Part shown: positions 12,983 to 20,742 of the stretch, piece after piece | Layout of the letters: each line of letters begins with the position of its first letter | Position numbering within the stretch: position 1 is the first letter of the stretch | Assembly: GCF_009906955.1 (NCBI RefSeq) | Contig: NZ_CP047656.1 | Span: 2,311,501 to 2,375,500, forward strand | DNA from: Paraglaciecola mesophila | Lineage (GTDB): Bacteria; Pseudomonadota; Gammaproteobacteria; Enterobacterales; Alteromonadaceae | DNA: 64,000 nucleotides | Reading direction: 5' to 3' | Program-made: the position numbers and the translations under genes | The notes under the pieces: generated by a model | What the model was told of the DNA's origin: nothing | What the model saw: only the letters and a program-made list of their open reading frames with translations | The model's database searches: none

Positions 12983-13501
12983 TTATTTGGTTTCTTTGAT
13001 CGCCGCCAATACACGCACAAACTTGGAAGGAACTTCGTTGATAGTTTGAACGAATTTCCCAACAGGTGCTTTGAAGGTTGCAAGTAGTTTTGCAAGCGCT
13101 TCGTCGCGGGTAGGCAATGCTGCTACTGCGTCCAACTTCTCTGGACCCAAAAGACCACTACCAATAGAAAGGGCAGTTACGTTTAACTTGTCATTCGTTT
13201 TAGCGAAATCTTTAAAAAGACGCGCCGCACCACCAGGTGCTTCAATCGAAAATCCGTAAATTAACGGACCAGTTAAGGCACTTTCCAAATCAGCAAACTG
13301 AGTGTCGGCTAAGGCACGTTTTGCTAGAGTGTTTCTTACTACTTTAAGAAATACGCCTTGCTCACGAGCTTTAACACGAAGTTCAGTTAGTTCTGATACT
13401 TCCATACCACGGTATTCAGCAACGGCAACGGATAGAGCTTGAGATGCTACTTCGCTTACTTCTGCGACGATCTCTTTCTTTGCTGCTAAGCCTAGTGCCA
13501 C
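12983..13501 (-). CDS. rplJ: 50S ribosomal protein L10
   Basis: L10 anchors the L7/L12 stalk to 23S rRNA and, as the L10-L12 complex, represses its own translation. I place the start at the GTG at 13501 ([12 protein letters not shown], 172 residues) rather than the in-frame GTG nine bases upstream. The upstream GTG is itself part of a strong Shine-Dalgarno sequence, AAGAAGGTG, six bases before 13501. The resulting N-terminus also matches the usual MALxLxxK pattern. Characteristic segments [11 protein letters not shown] and [11 protein letters not shown] are present. A non-AUG start fits a tightly controlled gene. Confidence 0.95.
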   Translation of the reverse strand: MALGLAAKKEIVAEVSEVASQALSVAVAEYRGMEVSELTELRVKAREQGVFLKVVRNTLAKRALADTQFADLESALTGPLIYGFSIEAPGGAARLFKDFAKTNDKLNVTALSIGSGLLGPEKLDAVAALPTRDEALAKLLATFKAPVGKFVQTINEVPSKFVRVLAAIKETK

Positions 13502-13639
13502 TGTGTTCACCTTCTTTAAGTCTGAAAAGCCTATTACTTAATAACACTTTTCAGGATTCACAGATTGATAAAACGCTCAATATGGGTTACCCAACAATGA
13601 ATATTTTACCGCTCTACGGTGTTCGTTAATCCCAGAGAG

Positions 13640-13790
13640 TCTGAGTCGAAATCACCGTCTGCGCAGGCTATTGTTTTAAGTAAAGCATTTATGATCATTC
13701 AATCAGTGTGGCTGCTCTCTTACTTCAGTCACTGCTTTACGCCTGCGGTCTTGGACGGGAGTCATATATTGAAAACAATAATGACTCCAA
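13640..13790 (-). ncRNA. L10 (rplJ) autoregulatory mRNA leader
   Basis: On the minus strand the segment CCGTCCAAGACCGCAGG (within 13741-13759) and its partner GCCTGCGCAGACGGTGA (13652-13668) are nearly identical to the two halves of the E. coli L10 leader, to which the L10-L12 complex binds. They pair with each other, separated by an arm of about 72 bases. A further perfect 8-bp hairpin, GGAGTCAT with ATGACTCC (13758-13765 and 13781-13788), precedes them. The leader lies 140-290 bases before the rplJ start. Exact ends are approximate. Confidence 0.8.
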
Positions 13791-13867
13791 CCCATACCTT
13801 TCTAGAGAGAATAAGTAACCGATATTTCAGTCACTTACAAGTGCCTTAGTAAAACTAAGGCAAAAAA

Positions 13868-14569
13868 TTAGCTTGCTGCAGTCAGACTAGCTTGGTCGAT
13901 GGTAATACCCGCGCCCATAGTCGTGCTTAAGCTAATTTTCTTGATATATACGCCTTTAGCCGATGAAGGCTTAGCTTTCTTAACTGCTTCGATTAGCGCA
14001 GCTAAGTTTTCTTCGATTTGGTTGCTTTCAAAAGCAATCTTACCGATGCTAGCGTGAATGATACCATTCTTATCGTTACGGTAGCGAACCTGACCCGCTT
14101 TAGCGTTTTTAACCGCTGTAGCAACATCTGGCGTCACTGTACCTGTTTTAGGGTTAGGCATTAAACCACGTGGGCCTAAGATTTGACCTAACATACCTAC
14201 AACACGCATGGCATCAGGAGAAGCAACAACAACGTCGAAGTTCATTTCGCCTTTTTTCACTTGCTCAGCTAAGTCTTCCATACCAACGATGTCAGCACCA
14301 GCTTCTTTAGCGGCTTCAGCGTTTGCACCTTGAGTGAAAACAGCAACACGTACTTCTTTACCAGTACCGTTAGGTAGCACTGTTGCGCCACGTACGTTTT
14401 GGTCAGATTTACGTGCGTCGATGCCAAGCTTTACAGCTACATCAACACTTTCAGCGAATTTTGCAGTAGCAAACTCTTTCAACAAAGAAACTGCTTCGTT
14501 GAATTCATATTCTTTAGTCGCTTCAACTTTTTCACGTATAAGACGAGCGCGTTTAGTTAATTTAGCCAT
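13868..14569 (-). CDS. rplA: 50S ribosomal protein L1
   Basis: L1 forms the mobile L1 stalk at the E site of the 50S subunit and, in E. coli, represses translation of the rplK-rplA mRNA. The 233-residue length is standard. Conserved segments are [15 protein letters not shown] and [14 protein letters not shown]. It starts 3 bases after the rplK stop, so the two genes are translationally coupled. An inverted repeat (GCCTTAG with CTAAGGC, near 13842-13861) lies just after the stop but has no downstream T-run on this strand. Confidence 0.98.
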   Translation of the reverse strand: MAKLTKRARLIREKVEATKEYEFNEAVSLLKEFATAKFAESVDVAVKLGIDARKSDQNVRGATVLPNGTGKEVRVAVFTQGANAEAAKEAGADIVGMEDLAEQVKKGEMNFDVVVASPDAMRVVGMLGQILGPRGLMPNPKTGTVTPDVATAVKNAKAGQVRYRNDKNGIIHASIGKIAFESNQIEENLAALIEAVKKAKPSSAKGVYIKKISLSTTMGAGITIDQASLTAAS

Positions 14570-14572
14570 TTC

Positions 14573-15001
14573 TTATCCCTCTACTACCAAGCCCATGCTG
14601 CGTGCAGAGCCAGCGATGGTACGAACAGCTGCTTCTAAATCAGCTGCAGTTAGATCTGGTTCTTTCGCTTTAGCAATTTCTTCTAGTTGCGCAAGCGTCA
14701 CTTTACCCACTTTTTCAGTGTTAGGACGACCAGAACCACTTTTGATACCAGCCGCTTTCTTAAGCATATAAGAAGCAGGTGATGTCTTAGTAACGAAGGT
14801 AAAAGAACGGTCTTCGTAAACAGTAATTTCTACTGGAACGGGAGAACCTTTTTCCATGTCACCTGTTTTAGCGTTGAATGCTTTACAGAATTCCATGATG
14901 TTAACGCCTTTAGCACCTAACGCAGGGCCAACTGGCGGACTAGGGTTAGCAGCACCAGCCGCAACCTGTAACTTGATAATGCCTGTGACTTTTTTAGCCA
15001 T
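14573..15001 (-). CDS. rplK: 50S ribosomal protein L11
   Basis: L11 binds the GTPase-associated centre of 23S rRNA and is needed for RelA activation during amino-acid starvation. The protein is 142 residues, with the proline-rich N-terminal motif [18 protein letters not shown] and the rRNA-binding C-terminal domain. It is the first gene of the rplKA(JL-rpoBC) unit. A promoter with boxes at 15091-15096 and 15114-15119 lies 90 bases upstream. Confidence 0.98.
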   Translation of the reverse strand: MAKKVTGIIKLQVAAGAANPSPPVGPALGAKGVNIMEFCKAFNAKTGDMEKGSPVPVEITVYEDRSFTFVTKTSPASYMLKKAAGIKSGSGRPNTEKVGKVTLAQLEEIAKAKEPDLTAADLEAAVRTIAGSARSMGLVVEG

Positions 15002-15090
15002 GATAATACTCTCAATTAATGGGTCAAACGCCTCGCAAACACTGAGAATGTTTGCTTAATTGGCTCCCCGTTCAACAAAAAGGGCCGCGA

Positions 15091-15119
15091 ATTATAGACG
15101 ACTTATTAGCCCTTCGCAA
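15091..15119 (-). promoter_or_regulatory. Predicted rplK promoter
   Basis: On the minus strand TTGCGA (15114-15119) and a perfect -10 box TATAAT (15091-15096) are separated by 17 bases. The following TCGCGGCC is GC-rich, which is typical of growth-rate-controlled promoters of the translation machinery. The predicted start near 15084 leaves a leader of about 80 bases before the rplK ATG. Confidence 0.75.
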
Positions 15120-15184
15120 CCATTATGTACGAACTTTATCCAATTAGTTACGCTCGTCACTTTTGAATAAATTTGCCTTAAAAA

Positions 15185-15213
15185 CAAAAAAAGATGCCCT
15201 ATTGAGCATCTTT
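15185..15213. terminator. Predicted terminator, second of two after nusG
   Basis: An 8-bp perfect stem AAAGATGC/GCATCTTT (15190-15197 and 15206-15213, loop of 8) is followed on the minus strand by a long T-rich run (TTTTTTTGTTTTT). It insulates the secE-nusG unit from the rplK promoter. The opposite strand also has T-rich sequence after the stem, so it may work in both directions. Confidence 0.7.
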
Positions 15214-15292
15214 GTTTTAATTTCTTCGACGCCATCCTTGGCGCTCGGTACCAGTCAAACCATCCGAATTTTCGAAACATCGGTGTGTTAAC

Positions 15293-15316
15293 AAAAAAGA
15301 CAGCCTAGCGCTGTCT
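15293..15316 (-). terminator. Predicted terminator, first after nusG
   Basis: On the minus strand the 7-bp stem AGACAGC/GCTGTCT (15310-15316 with 15298-15304, loop of 5) is followed directly by TTTTTT (15293-15298). It is 88 bases after the nusG stop. The spacer 15317-15403 contains another structured segment, described separately. The remaining 15217-15290 shows no gene; a 62-codon frame crossing the terminators at 15092-15280 looks spurious. Confidence 0.7.
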
Positions 15317-15333
15317 CTTCGTTCACTTCCTGT

Positions 15334-15403
15334 GGCAGGTTCCAGCCCGACATCCCTGCCGGTCGTGCAAGCGGCGAAAGCTAAGCTTCCGAAAGCCCCG
15401 CTT
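15334..15403 (-). other. Structured untranslated segment downstream of nusG
   Basis: Just after the nusG stop, the transcript contains GGCAGG (15355-15360) and CCTGCC (15334-15339), able to form a stem around a 15-base loop. This is followed by ACAGGAAG and then the terminator. GC content is higher than in the flanks and no open frame of note exists. I cannot assign it to a known RNA family; it may be a 3' UTR structure or an intergenic repeat. Confidence 0.4.
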
Positions 15404-15976
15404 TTACCCCTTCTCGACTTGGCCGAATTCTAGTTCTACTGGTGTTGAACGACCGAAAATAAGTACTGAAACTTTTAAGCGGCTCTTTTCATAATCCACT
15501 TCTTCAACCACACCGTTAAAGTCAGCAAAAGGACCATCAGTAACACGAACCACTTCGCCTGGTTCGAATAACGTTTTCGGTTTAGGCTTATCAACGCCTT
15601 CTTCAAGACGGTTCAAAATCGCGTTCGCTTCTTTATTAGTAATGGGCGCTGGGCGATCAGATGTACCACCTATGAATCCAAGCACGCGAGGTACACTTTT
15701 TACCAAGTGCCACGAATCTTCATTCATATCCATTTGTACTAACACGTAACCAGGGAAAAATTTACGCTCACTTTTACGCTGTTGACCAGAACGCATTTCA
15801 ATGACTTCTTCGGTCGGAACTAAGATTTCACCGAAATAATCTTCCATCTCATGCATTTTAATGTATTCAAGAAGTGTCTTTTTCACGCGCCCTTCATATT
15901 GAGAGAAAGCCTGAACTACATACCACTTTTTATCTGACTTTTCTGGCACGTCTGGATTTTCTGTAACTTCTGACAT
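15404..15976 (-). CDS. nusG: Transcription termination/antitermination protein NusG
   Basis: NusG binds RNA polymerase, suppresses pausing and links polymerase to Rho or to ribosomal protein S10. The protein is 190 residues. It has an N-terminal NGN domain ([20 protein letters not shown] through [11 protein letters not shown]) and a C-terminal KOW domain beginning [19 protein letters not shown]. It starts 2 bases after the secE stop, the conserved secE-nusG pair. The N-terminal extension of about 15 acidic residues is longer than in E. coli. Confidence 0.97.
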   Translation of the reverse strand: MSEVTENPDVPEKSDKKWYVVQAFSQYEGRVKKTLLEYIKMHEMEDYFGEILVPTEEVIEMRSGQQRKSERKFFPGYVLVQMDMNEDSWHLVKSVPRVLGFIGGTSDRPAPITNKEANAILNRLEEGVDKPKPKTLFEPGEVVRVTDGPFADFNGVVEEVDYEKSRLKVSVLIFGRSTPVELEFGQVEKG

Positions 15977-15978
15977 GA

Positions 15979-16356
15979 TTAAATTCCTAAGCCGGTGATG
16001 AAAGAAACTAACTGTACAATAATGAGGTCAAGCCCCCAAAGCACGAGTGACATGAAAGCAGTAGCAACTAAAACGATGATAGTCGTTTGCGTTGCTTCTT
16101 GGCGAGTTGGCCACACTACTTTCCGTACTTCTGTGCGAGCATCTTTAGCGAATGTCAAAAAGCTGCTACCTTTTTCCGTTGATGCGGCAATAAAACCGGC
16201 AACAAGAACAGCTGCGACCACACCAAGTGCGCGATAAAGTACTGATATATCTTCATAGATGGAATTTGCTGCAACAGCACCACCTAACAAAACCAAAACA
16301 ACTAGCCATTTAACTAAGTCTAATGGATTTGAACTATTTTCCGCTTTTTCGCTCAT
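15979..16356 (-). CDS. secE: Preprotein translocase subunit SecE
   Basis: SecE is the essential clamp subunit of the SecYEG translocon in the inner membrane. At 125 residues it is of the longer enterobacterial type, with three predicted membrane segments (about residues 14-32, 40-58 and 92-118). The conserved cytoplasmic segment [18 protein letters not shown] is present before the last helix. It is co-oriented with nusG and lies 80 bases downstream of tRNA-Trp. Confidence 0.95.
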   Translation of the reverse strand: MSEKAENSSNPLDLVKWLVVLVLLGGAVAANSIYEDISVLYRALGVVAAVLVAGFIAASTEKGSSFLTFAKDARTEVRKVVWPTRQEATQTTIIVLVATAFMSLVLWGLDLIIVQLVSFITGLGI

Positions 16357-16436
16357 GCTATTACCTAATACTAACTTAATCGCGACGTTATCAATGGGAC
16401 AATCGTCTGCCTATACACTTAGTTTCATGCCAAAAG

Positions 16437-16513
16437 TGGCAGGGGTGGAGGGACTCGAACCCCCAGCCATCGGTTTTGGAGACCGCTGTTCTACCAATTG
16501 GAACTACACCCCT
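16437..16513 (-). tRNA. tRNA-Trp, anticodon CCA
   Basis: The minus strand from 16513 to 16437 folds into a full cloverleaf. It has a 7-bp acceptor stem AGGGGTG/CACCCCT, D-stem GTTC/GAAC with a 9-base loop, anticodon loop CTCCAAA (anticodon CCA), T-stem GGGGG/CCCTC with loop TTCGAGT, discriminator G and an encoded CCA end. Length is 77 bases. The outermost anticodon-stem position (27-43) would be a G-A mismatch. It lies between its own promoter and secE, so it is probably cotranscribed with secE-nusG, as in many gammaproteobacteria. Confidence 0.96.
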
Positions 16514-16635
16514 AAAATACTGCTTTAACCCTTCAACTACCATCTAGTTGGAGAGATTAAATTTGCTTACACCATCCTTGTGACGTCTTAGATTTTTGTG
16601 GAAAAATTTAGAATCACCAATAAGGAGGGAGGCGT

Positions 16636-16663
16636 ATTATACTTATTAGTCCGTGTTATACAA
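16636..16663 (-). promoter_or_regulatory. Predicted promoter of tRNA-Trp-secE-nusG
   Basis: On the minus strand a perfect -10 box TATAAT (16636-16641) is preceded by TTGTAT (16658-16663) with a 16-base spacer. The discriminator ACGCCTCCC is GC-rich, as in stable RNA promoters. The predicted start lies about 115 bases before the tRNA 5' end. Confidence 0.65.
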
Positions 16664-16675
16664 GATGCAAACAAG

Positions 16676-16706
16676 GATAAAGCATACCGTCAAAGTATGC
16701 TTTATC
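16676..16706 (-). terminator. Hairpin after the ABC exporter gene
   Basis: A 12-bp perfect inverted repeat, GATAAAGCATAC (16676-16687) with GTATGCTTTATC (16695-16706), lies 8 bases after the stop of the ABC exporter. There is no clean T-run after it, only TCCTTGTTTG, so termination may be weak or the hairpin may protect the mRNA 3' end. Confidence 0.5.
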
Positions 16707-16713
16707 GAATACA

Positions 16714-18555
16714 TCATTCCACGCCGATAAAACCGCCGGTTTGGTGAGCCCACAACTTGGCATAAATTCCTTGCAGCGCGAGTAATTCATTATGTGTGCC
16801 TGACTCTACTATTCGCCCTTCATCTAGTACCAATAATCTATCCATCTGCGCAATCGTAGACAACCGGTGGGCAATCGCAAGCACAGTTTTCTGTTCCATG
16901 ACTTTATTCAAGCACTCTTGTATTGCTGCTTCTACTTCTGAATCTAGTGCTGAGGTAGCCTCGTCTAAAATAAGAATGGGGGCATCTTTGAGCATCACTC
17001 TTGCTATCGCAATTCGCTGGCGTTGCCCCCCAGAAAGCTTCACGCCCCTTTCACCAACTTGTGCGTCATAGCCTGTTTGACCGTGTAAATCAGATAAATT
17101 CTGAATGAACTCATGAGACTCAGCCTGCTTAGCAGCGGCTAGCATCTCCTCTTCGCTCGCCCCTAAGCGCCCGTATAGAATGTTGTCTCTTACCGAGCGA
17201 TGCAGCAAGGAAGTGTCTTGGGTCACCATACTAATATGCGAGCGTAGACTCTCTTGGCTAATTTCGCTGACATCTTGCCCATCAATCAGTATTTTACCGC
17301 TTTGCACGTCAAAGAAACGCAAGAGTAAATTGACTAGTGTTGATTTACCCGCGCCAGAGCGCCCTACTAAGCCGACTTTTTCTCCAGGCTTAATATCAAT
17401 ATTTAAGTTATTGAATACTTCAATTTGCTTGTTGTCAGGCCCTGGATAATGGAAGCACACATCAGCAAAGGTAATCGCCCCACCACTGACATTAAGCGGC
17501 TGAGCATTCACAACATCTTTAACTGCCGTTGGCTTAGACAAGGTGTTAATGCCGTCTTGTACCGTACCGATATTCTCAAAAAGTGACGACACCTCCCACA
17601 TGATCCACTGAGACATACCGTTTAAACGTAAGCATAACGTAATGGCAATGGCGATATCCCCTGGGGTTACGATTTGTTCTAACCAAAGAAAGATAGCTAA
17701 GGTACTGATTGAGAAAACAAGCAACGCATTACTAAACCACACACAGGTATTTAGCAATGTCACCAAGCGCATTTGCGGGTGCACAGTTTGTAAGAAGCCA
17801 TTCATGCCCTCATAGGCGTAATCCGCTTCGCGACTGGTATGAGAGAAAAGCTTCACCGTGGCGATATTGCTATAACTGTCTACGATTCTACCTGTCATCA
17901 CACTGCGTGCGTCGGCTTGTCGTTGAGCGACGCGCTTCAAACGCGGCACAAAATAGCGAAGCACGCAGATATAAACACATAACCAAATAATTAATGGTAA
18001 GCTCAAGCGCCAATCAATAGTAAAGACCATGACGACTATGCTAAGAAAGTAAACACTGATATAAACCAGCAAATTCAGCAATTGCATTACTGACTGACGA
18101 ACAGACAATGCCGTTTGCATCACTTTCGTTGCTATGCGTCCTGCGAATTCATTTTGGAAAAAACTCACGCTCTGGCCAATCAGATACCTATGTGCTTGCC
18201 AACGAATTCGCATGGGATAGTTGCCCATCAGAGTCTGATGGTTAATCAATGATTGCAATGCCACGCAGCTAGGTAAGATGATCAGTACAACTGCCCCCAT
18301 CCATATCAAACTGCTTTTTTCTTCAGCTAAAAACGTGTCGGGTTCTTTAGAAGCCAACCAATCAACTAACTGCCCCACAAAGCCAAATAATGACACTTCT
18401 AACATAGCAATGGCGGCCGCAAGTATGGATACAGCAAAAATCGCTGGCCACATGCCTTTGGAGTAATAACGACAAAACGCCACCAACCCTTTAGGGGGCT
18501 GCTCAGGCATGTCTTGAGGAAACGGCTCTACCAACCGTTCAAAAAATGAGAACAT
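16714..18555 (-). CDS. ABC exporter, fused membrane and ATPase domains
   Basis: A 613-residue half-transporter of the type IV (MsbA-like) exporter fold. Residues 1-330 hold about six membrane segments. The C-terminal nucleotide-binding domain has Walker A VGRSGAGKST (near residue 397), signature LSGGQRQRIAIAR, Walker B ILILDEATSALD and the switch histidine in AIAHRLST. It probably acts as a homodimer in the inner membrane. The substrate cannot be read from the sequence: it lacks the full-length identity I would expect of MsbA, and no accessory gene is adjacent. The neighbour upstream on the same strand is the RraA-like gene, 23 bases away, so the two may be cotranscribed. Confidence 0.9.
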   Translation of the reverse strand: MFSFFERLVEPFPQDMPEQPPKGLVAFCRYYSKGMWPAIFAVSILAAAIAMLEVSLFGFVGQLVDWLASKEPDTFLAEEKSSLIWMGAVVLIILPSCVALQSLINHQTLMGNYPMRIRWQAHRYLIGQSVSFFQNEFAGRIATKVMQTALSVRQSVMQLLNLLVYISVYFLSIVVMVFTIDWRLSLPLIIWLCVYICVLRYFVPRLKRVAQRQADARSVMTGRIVDSYSNIATVKLFSHTSREADYAYEGMNGFLQTVHPQMRLVTLLNTCVWFSNALLVFSISTLAIFLWLEQIVTPGDIAIAITLCLRLNGMSQWIMWEVSSLFENIGTVQDGINTLSKPTAVKDVVNAQPLNVSGGAITFADVCFHYPGPDNKQIEVFNNLNIDIKPGEKVGLVGRSGAGKSTLVNLLLRFFDVQSGKILIDGQDVSEISQESLRSHISMVTQDTSLLHRSVRDNILYGRLGASEEEMLAAAKQAESHEFIQNLSDLHGQTGYDAQVGERGVKLSGGQRQRIAIARVMLKDAPILILDEATSALDSEVEAAIQECLNKVMEQKTVLAIAHRLSTIAQMDRLLVLDEGRIVESGTHNELLALQGIYAKLWAHQTGGFIGVE

Positions 18556-18578
18556 ATCAACAACTTATTCGTGATTAA

Positions 18579-19190
18579 TTAATCTTCAAAGCCTAGTGCT
18601 TTTAAAGTCGCTTCGATCTTCGCCTCATGTGCGGCTCGCCACTCGGTTAACGACATTGCAGCGTCTTTGTCTGTTCTGGCTTTGCCTAAACGATAAGCTT
18701 CTTCCGCTAGCTCTTGGGGAATAACCGCAATTCCTTCTTCATCAGCGACGATAATATCCCCAGCACACACTTTAACCCCACCACATACAATAGGTTGATT
18801 AAACGGAAGGATTTGCTCTTTTTTAGCTGGCTTGGGCATTACCCCACGAGCATATACAGGAAACTGTAACTCTCGCACCTCTGCTAAGTCTCGGATAACA
18901 CCGTCTATAACAAAGCCGGCGATACCTCGCTGCTGGGCAATAGCGCACACATTTCCGCCGGCACTAGCAAAATCAGGATCGGCTTCTACCACAATAATAT
19001 CTCCTGGCGCAGCGCGATATATTGCAGCGTGTAGGCTCAAGTGATCACCCTTGGCACATTTAACAGTAAATGCTGGGCCCGCTATACGTGGTATTTGTGG
19101 CCACAATTCATGAATCGCACCATCAACAAACTGCTCACGCCCTAACCCTTCTGAGTATTCACAGGGAGACACTTTTACAAAATCCGCCAT
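18579..19190 (-). CDS. RraA-like family protein (possible 4-hydroxy-4-methyl-2-oxoglutarate/oxaloacetate aldolase)
   Basis: The protein of about 203 residues carries the RraA/HMG aldolase fold signatures: GDIIVVEAD, GGNVCAIAQQRGIAGFVIDG, and RDLAEVRELQFPVYARG with the conserved arginine-aspartate pair. Family members are either divalent-metal aldolases or the RNase E inhibitor RraA. The C-terminal tail and sequence are closer to the aldolase-like group, but the activity cannot be fixed. I prefer the ATG at 19190 (MADFVK); an in-frame ATG lies nine bases upstream. It lies directly upstream of the ABC exporter and is divergent from the methyltransferase-like gene. Confidence 0.8.
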   Translation of the reverse strand: MADFVKVSPCEYSEGLGREQFVDGAIHELWPQIPRIAGPAFTVKCAKGDHLSLHAAIYRAAPGDIIVVEADPDFASAGGNVCAIAQQRGIAGFVIDGVIRDLAEVRELQFPVYARGVMPKPAKKEQILPFNQPIVCGGVKVCAGDIIVADEEGIAVIPQELAEEAYRLGKARTDKDAAMSLTEWRAAHEAKIEATLKALGFED

Positions 19191-19375
19191 GGTTAACATA
19201 TATCACCCTATCTTTTTTGTGCCTATTGCACCTATAAATCAATATGACTGAAATTCTTTCGTCTTTAGTCGTTTCTAACATAAATAGTATCTCGTTTACC
19301 TCATGCTGGCATCCGCTAATTGTCAACATAACTCATATTCATAACGTAAATCTCAAGCTATTTTTAAGGATTATC

Positions 19376-20167
19376 ATGCGAACCAAAGCAATACTTTCTC
19401 TGCTAGCCGCCTGTACTTTGTCAAGTTTTGCCGCGCAAGCTAATAGCGCGCTTTCTTCTGAACAAATTCGTGAATTACTGGCATCACCTCAACGTCCAGC
19501 AGAGGACCTTGAGCGAGACGAGCCTAGACAACCTGAAAAAATTCTGGCGTTTACTGGCGTAGGTGAAGGACAGCATGTATTAGACTTTTTTGCTGGCGGA
19601 GGATGGTACAGCGAGTTATTTTCTAAAGCCGTAGGGCCACAAGGAAAAGTGTATGTACAAAATGACGAAGTGATATGGCGATTTGCTGAAAAAGGGCTAA
19701 ATAAGCGAACAAAAGACAATAGACTTAGTAACCTTGTACGTTTTGATAACATGCCCATTGTAGATATGAGCATCGCTAAAAACAGCCTAGATTTGGTTTT
19801 TACCGCACTCAATTACCACGATTTGTTTTTCACACACAGCACACAAAACGGTAAACAAGTCAGCCTTAGAGACGACATTGTCGATTACAAAGCTGCGTTG
19901 CGTAAAATTAAAGAAGCCATGAAAGAAGACGGCATTTTCGTCATCATTGACCACGCTGCTGTTGCTGGCTCAGGTTATGAAGCTGCAAACAATTTGCACC
20001 GTATCGACCCAGCAATTGTTAAGTTTCAAATGGAAGAAGCAGGATTCAAGCTTATTGAAGAGGCATTCTATCTACGAAACCCAAACGATGACTTAACTAA
20101 GTTGGTTTTTGATCCGAGCGTGCGTGGAAAAACGGACCGCTTTGTGTACAAATTTACCAAACGCTGA
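19376..20167 (+). CDS. Exported class I methyltransferase-fold protein
   Basis: The start is the ATG at 19376, preceded by AAGGA, giving 263 residues; longer upstream extensions lack a ribosome-binding site. The first 22 or so residues form a signal peptide (RTKAILSLLAACTLSSFAAQA, cleavage likely AQA-NS). The rest matches a predicted Rossmann-fold methyltransferase family: motif I VLDFFAGGGWYSELF, then LDLVFTALNYHDLF, and a later GIFVIIDHAA strand. Such exported predicted methyltransferases are known in proteobacteria, but their substrate and SAM source are unknown. Enzymatic activity is inference only. Confidence 0.75.
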   Translation: MRTKAILSLLAACTLSSFAAQANSALSSEQIRELLASPQRPAEDLERDEPRQPEKILAFTGVGEGQHVLDFFAGGGWYSELFSKAVGPQGKVYVQNDEVIWRFAEKGLNKRTKDNRLSNLVRFDNMPIVDMSIAKNSLDLVFTALNYHDLFFTHSTQNGKQVSLRDDIVDYKAALRKIKEAMKEDGIFVIIDHAAVAGSGYEAANNLHRIDPAIVKFQMEEAGFKLIEEAFYLRNPNDDLTKLVFDPSVRGKTDRFVYKFTKR

Positions 20168-20316
20168 TGCAGGAGGCTACGCGCCTGCCTTTATAAATGG
20201 CGCGAATAGTCGGCATCTTATTTAAGGTCAATTTTAATCCCGAAAATACGAGACGTTTGTGACTTTTTTTGTATACTTACAAAGCCTGTTACATAACTTC
20301 AGAAAGAGAGGTTAGA

Positions 20317-20655
20317 ATGTCTTTGTATCATCGTACCAGTAATAGAGCGCCTCTAGCGCTAGATGTTAGAATTCGTCATATGGGTAAAGAGATAGGTGAC
20401 TCCTGCACGCGCAATATAAGTCCCTTCGGTGCCTTCATCGAAATGCCCCACTCCACACTATGCACAGACGATTTTATCGAAATGTATTTTACCAATGACC
20501 AAAAAGACAATGCGTATCTGCTGCAAAAAGGGTTAATAACCCATTGTAGTCAAGAAGGTATTGGTGTTTTGTTCGCATACGATTCAGATGAGTTTAGGCA
20601 AATGCTGCATAAAAAAATGCCTAAAAAGCACAGAAGTAGAGTATTTTCGAGTTAA
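20317..20655 (+). CDS. PilZ domain protein, probable c-di-GMP receptor
   Basis: A single-domain protein of 112 residues starting at the ATG at 20317, preceded by AGAGAGG. The c-di-GMP-binding signatures are present: RxxxR as R6-TSN-R10 and the (D/N)xSxxG motif as N33-ISPFG38. The rest is the expected beta-barrel, with a basic C-terminal tail. Single-domain PilZ proteins bind c-di-GMP and control motility or polysaccharide partners; the partner here is unknown. It stands alone between convergent or unrelated genes. Confidence 0.85.
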   Translation: MSLYHRTSNRAPLALDVRIRHMGKEIGDSCTRNISPFGAFIEMPHSTLCTDDFIEMYFTNDQKDNAYLLQKGLITHCSQEGIGVLFAYDSDEFRQMLHKKMPKKHRSRVFSS

Positions 20656-20684
20656 CCTAACCTGCTAAGCGCCATTAAAAATAG

Positions 20685-20718
20685 TAAAAAAGGCGATGCG
20701 CTTAACAAGCATCGCCTT
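20685..20718 (-). terminator. Predicted terminator of dbpA
   Basis: On the minus strand a 10-bp stem AAGGCGATGC/GCATCGCCTT (20709-20718 with 20690-20699, loop of 9) is followed by TTTTTT. It lies 24 bases after the dbpA stop. It may also act weakly on the plus-strand PilZ transcript. Confidence 0.75.
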
Positions 20719-20742
20719 CTCAAAGGTAAGTTCACTGCCCTA

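Noticed and set aside
13842..13861. Inverted repeat GCCTTAG/CTAAGGC just after rplA as a terminator
   Set aside because: On the transcribed minus strand no T-run follows it, and the rplJ leader continues directly downstream; it may be a processing site but termination is not supported.
15092..15280. A 62-codon minus-strand frame between rplK and nusG
   Set aside because: It runs across the predicted terminator at 15185-15213 and ends inside the rplK promoter region; there is no ribosome-binding site or family match.
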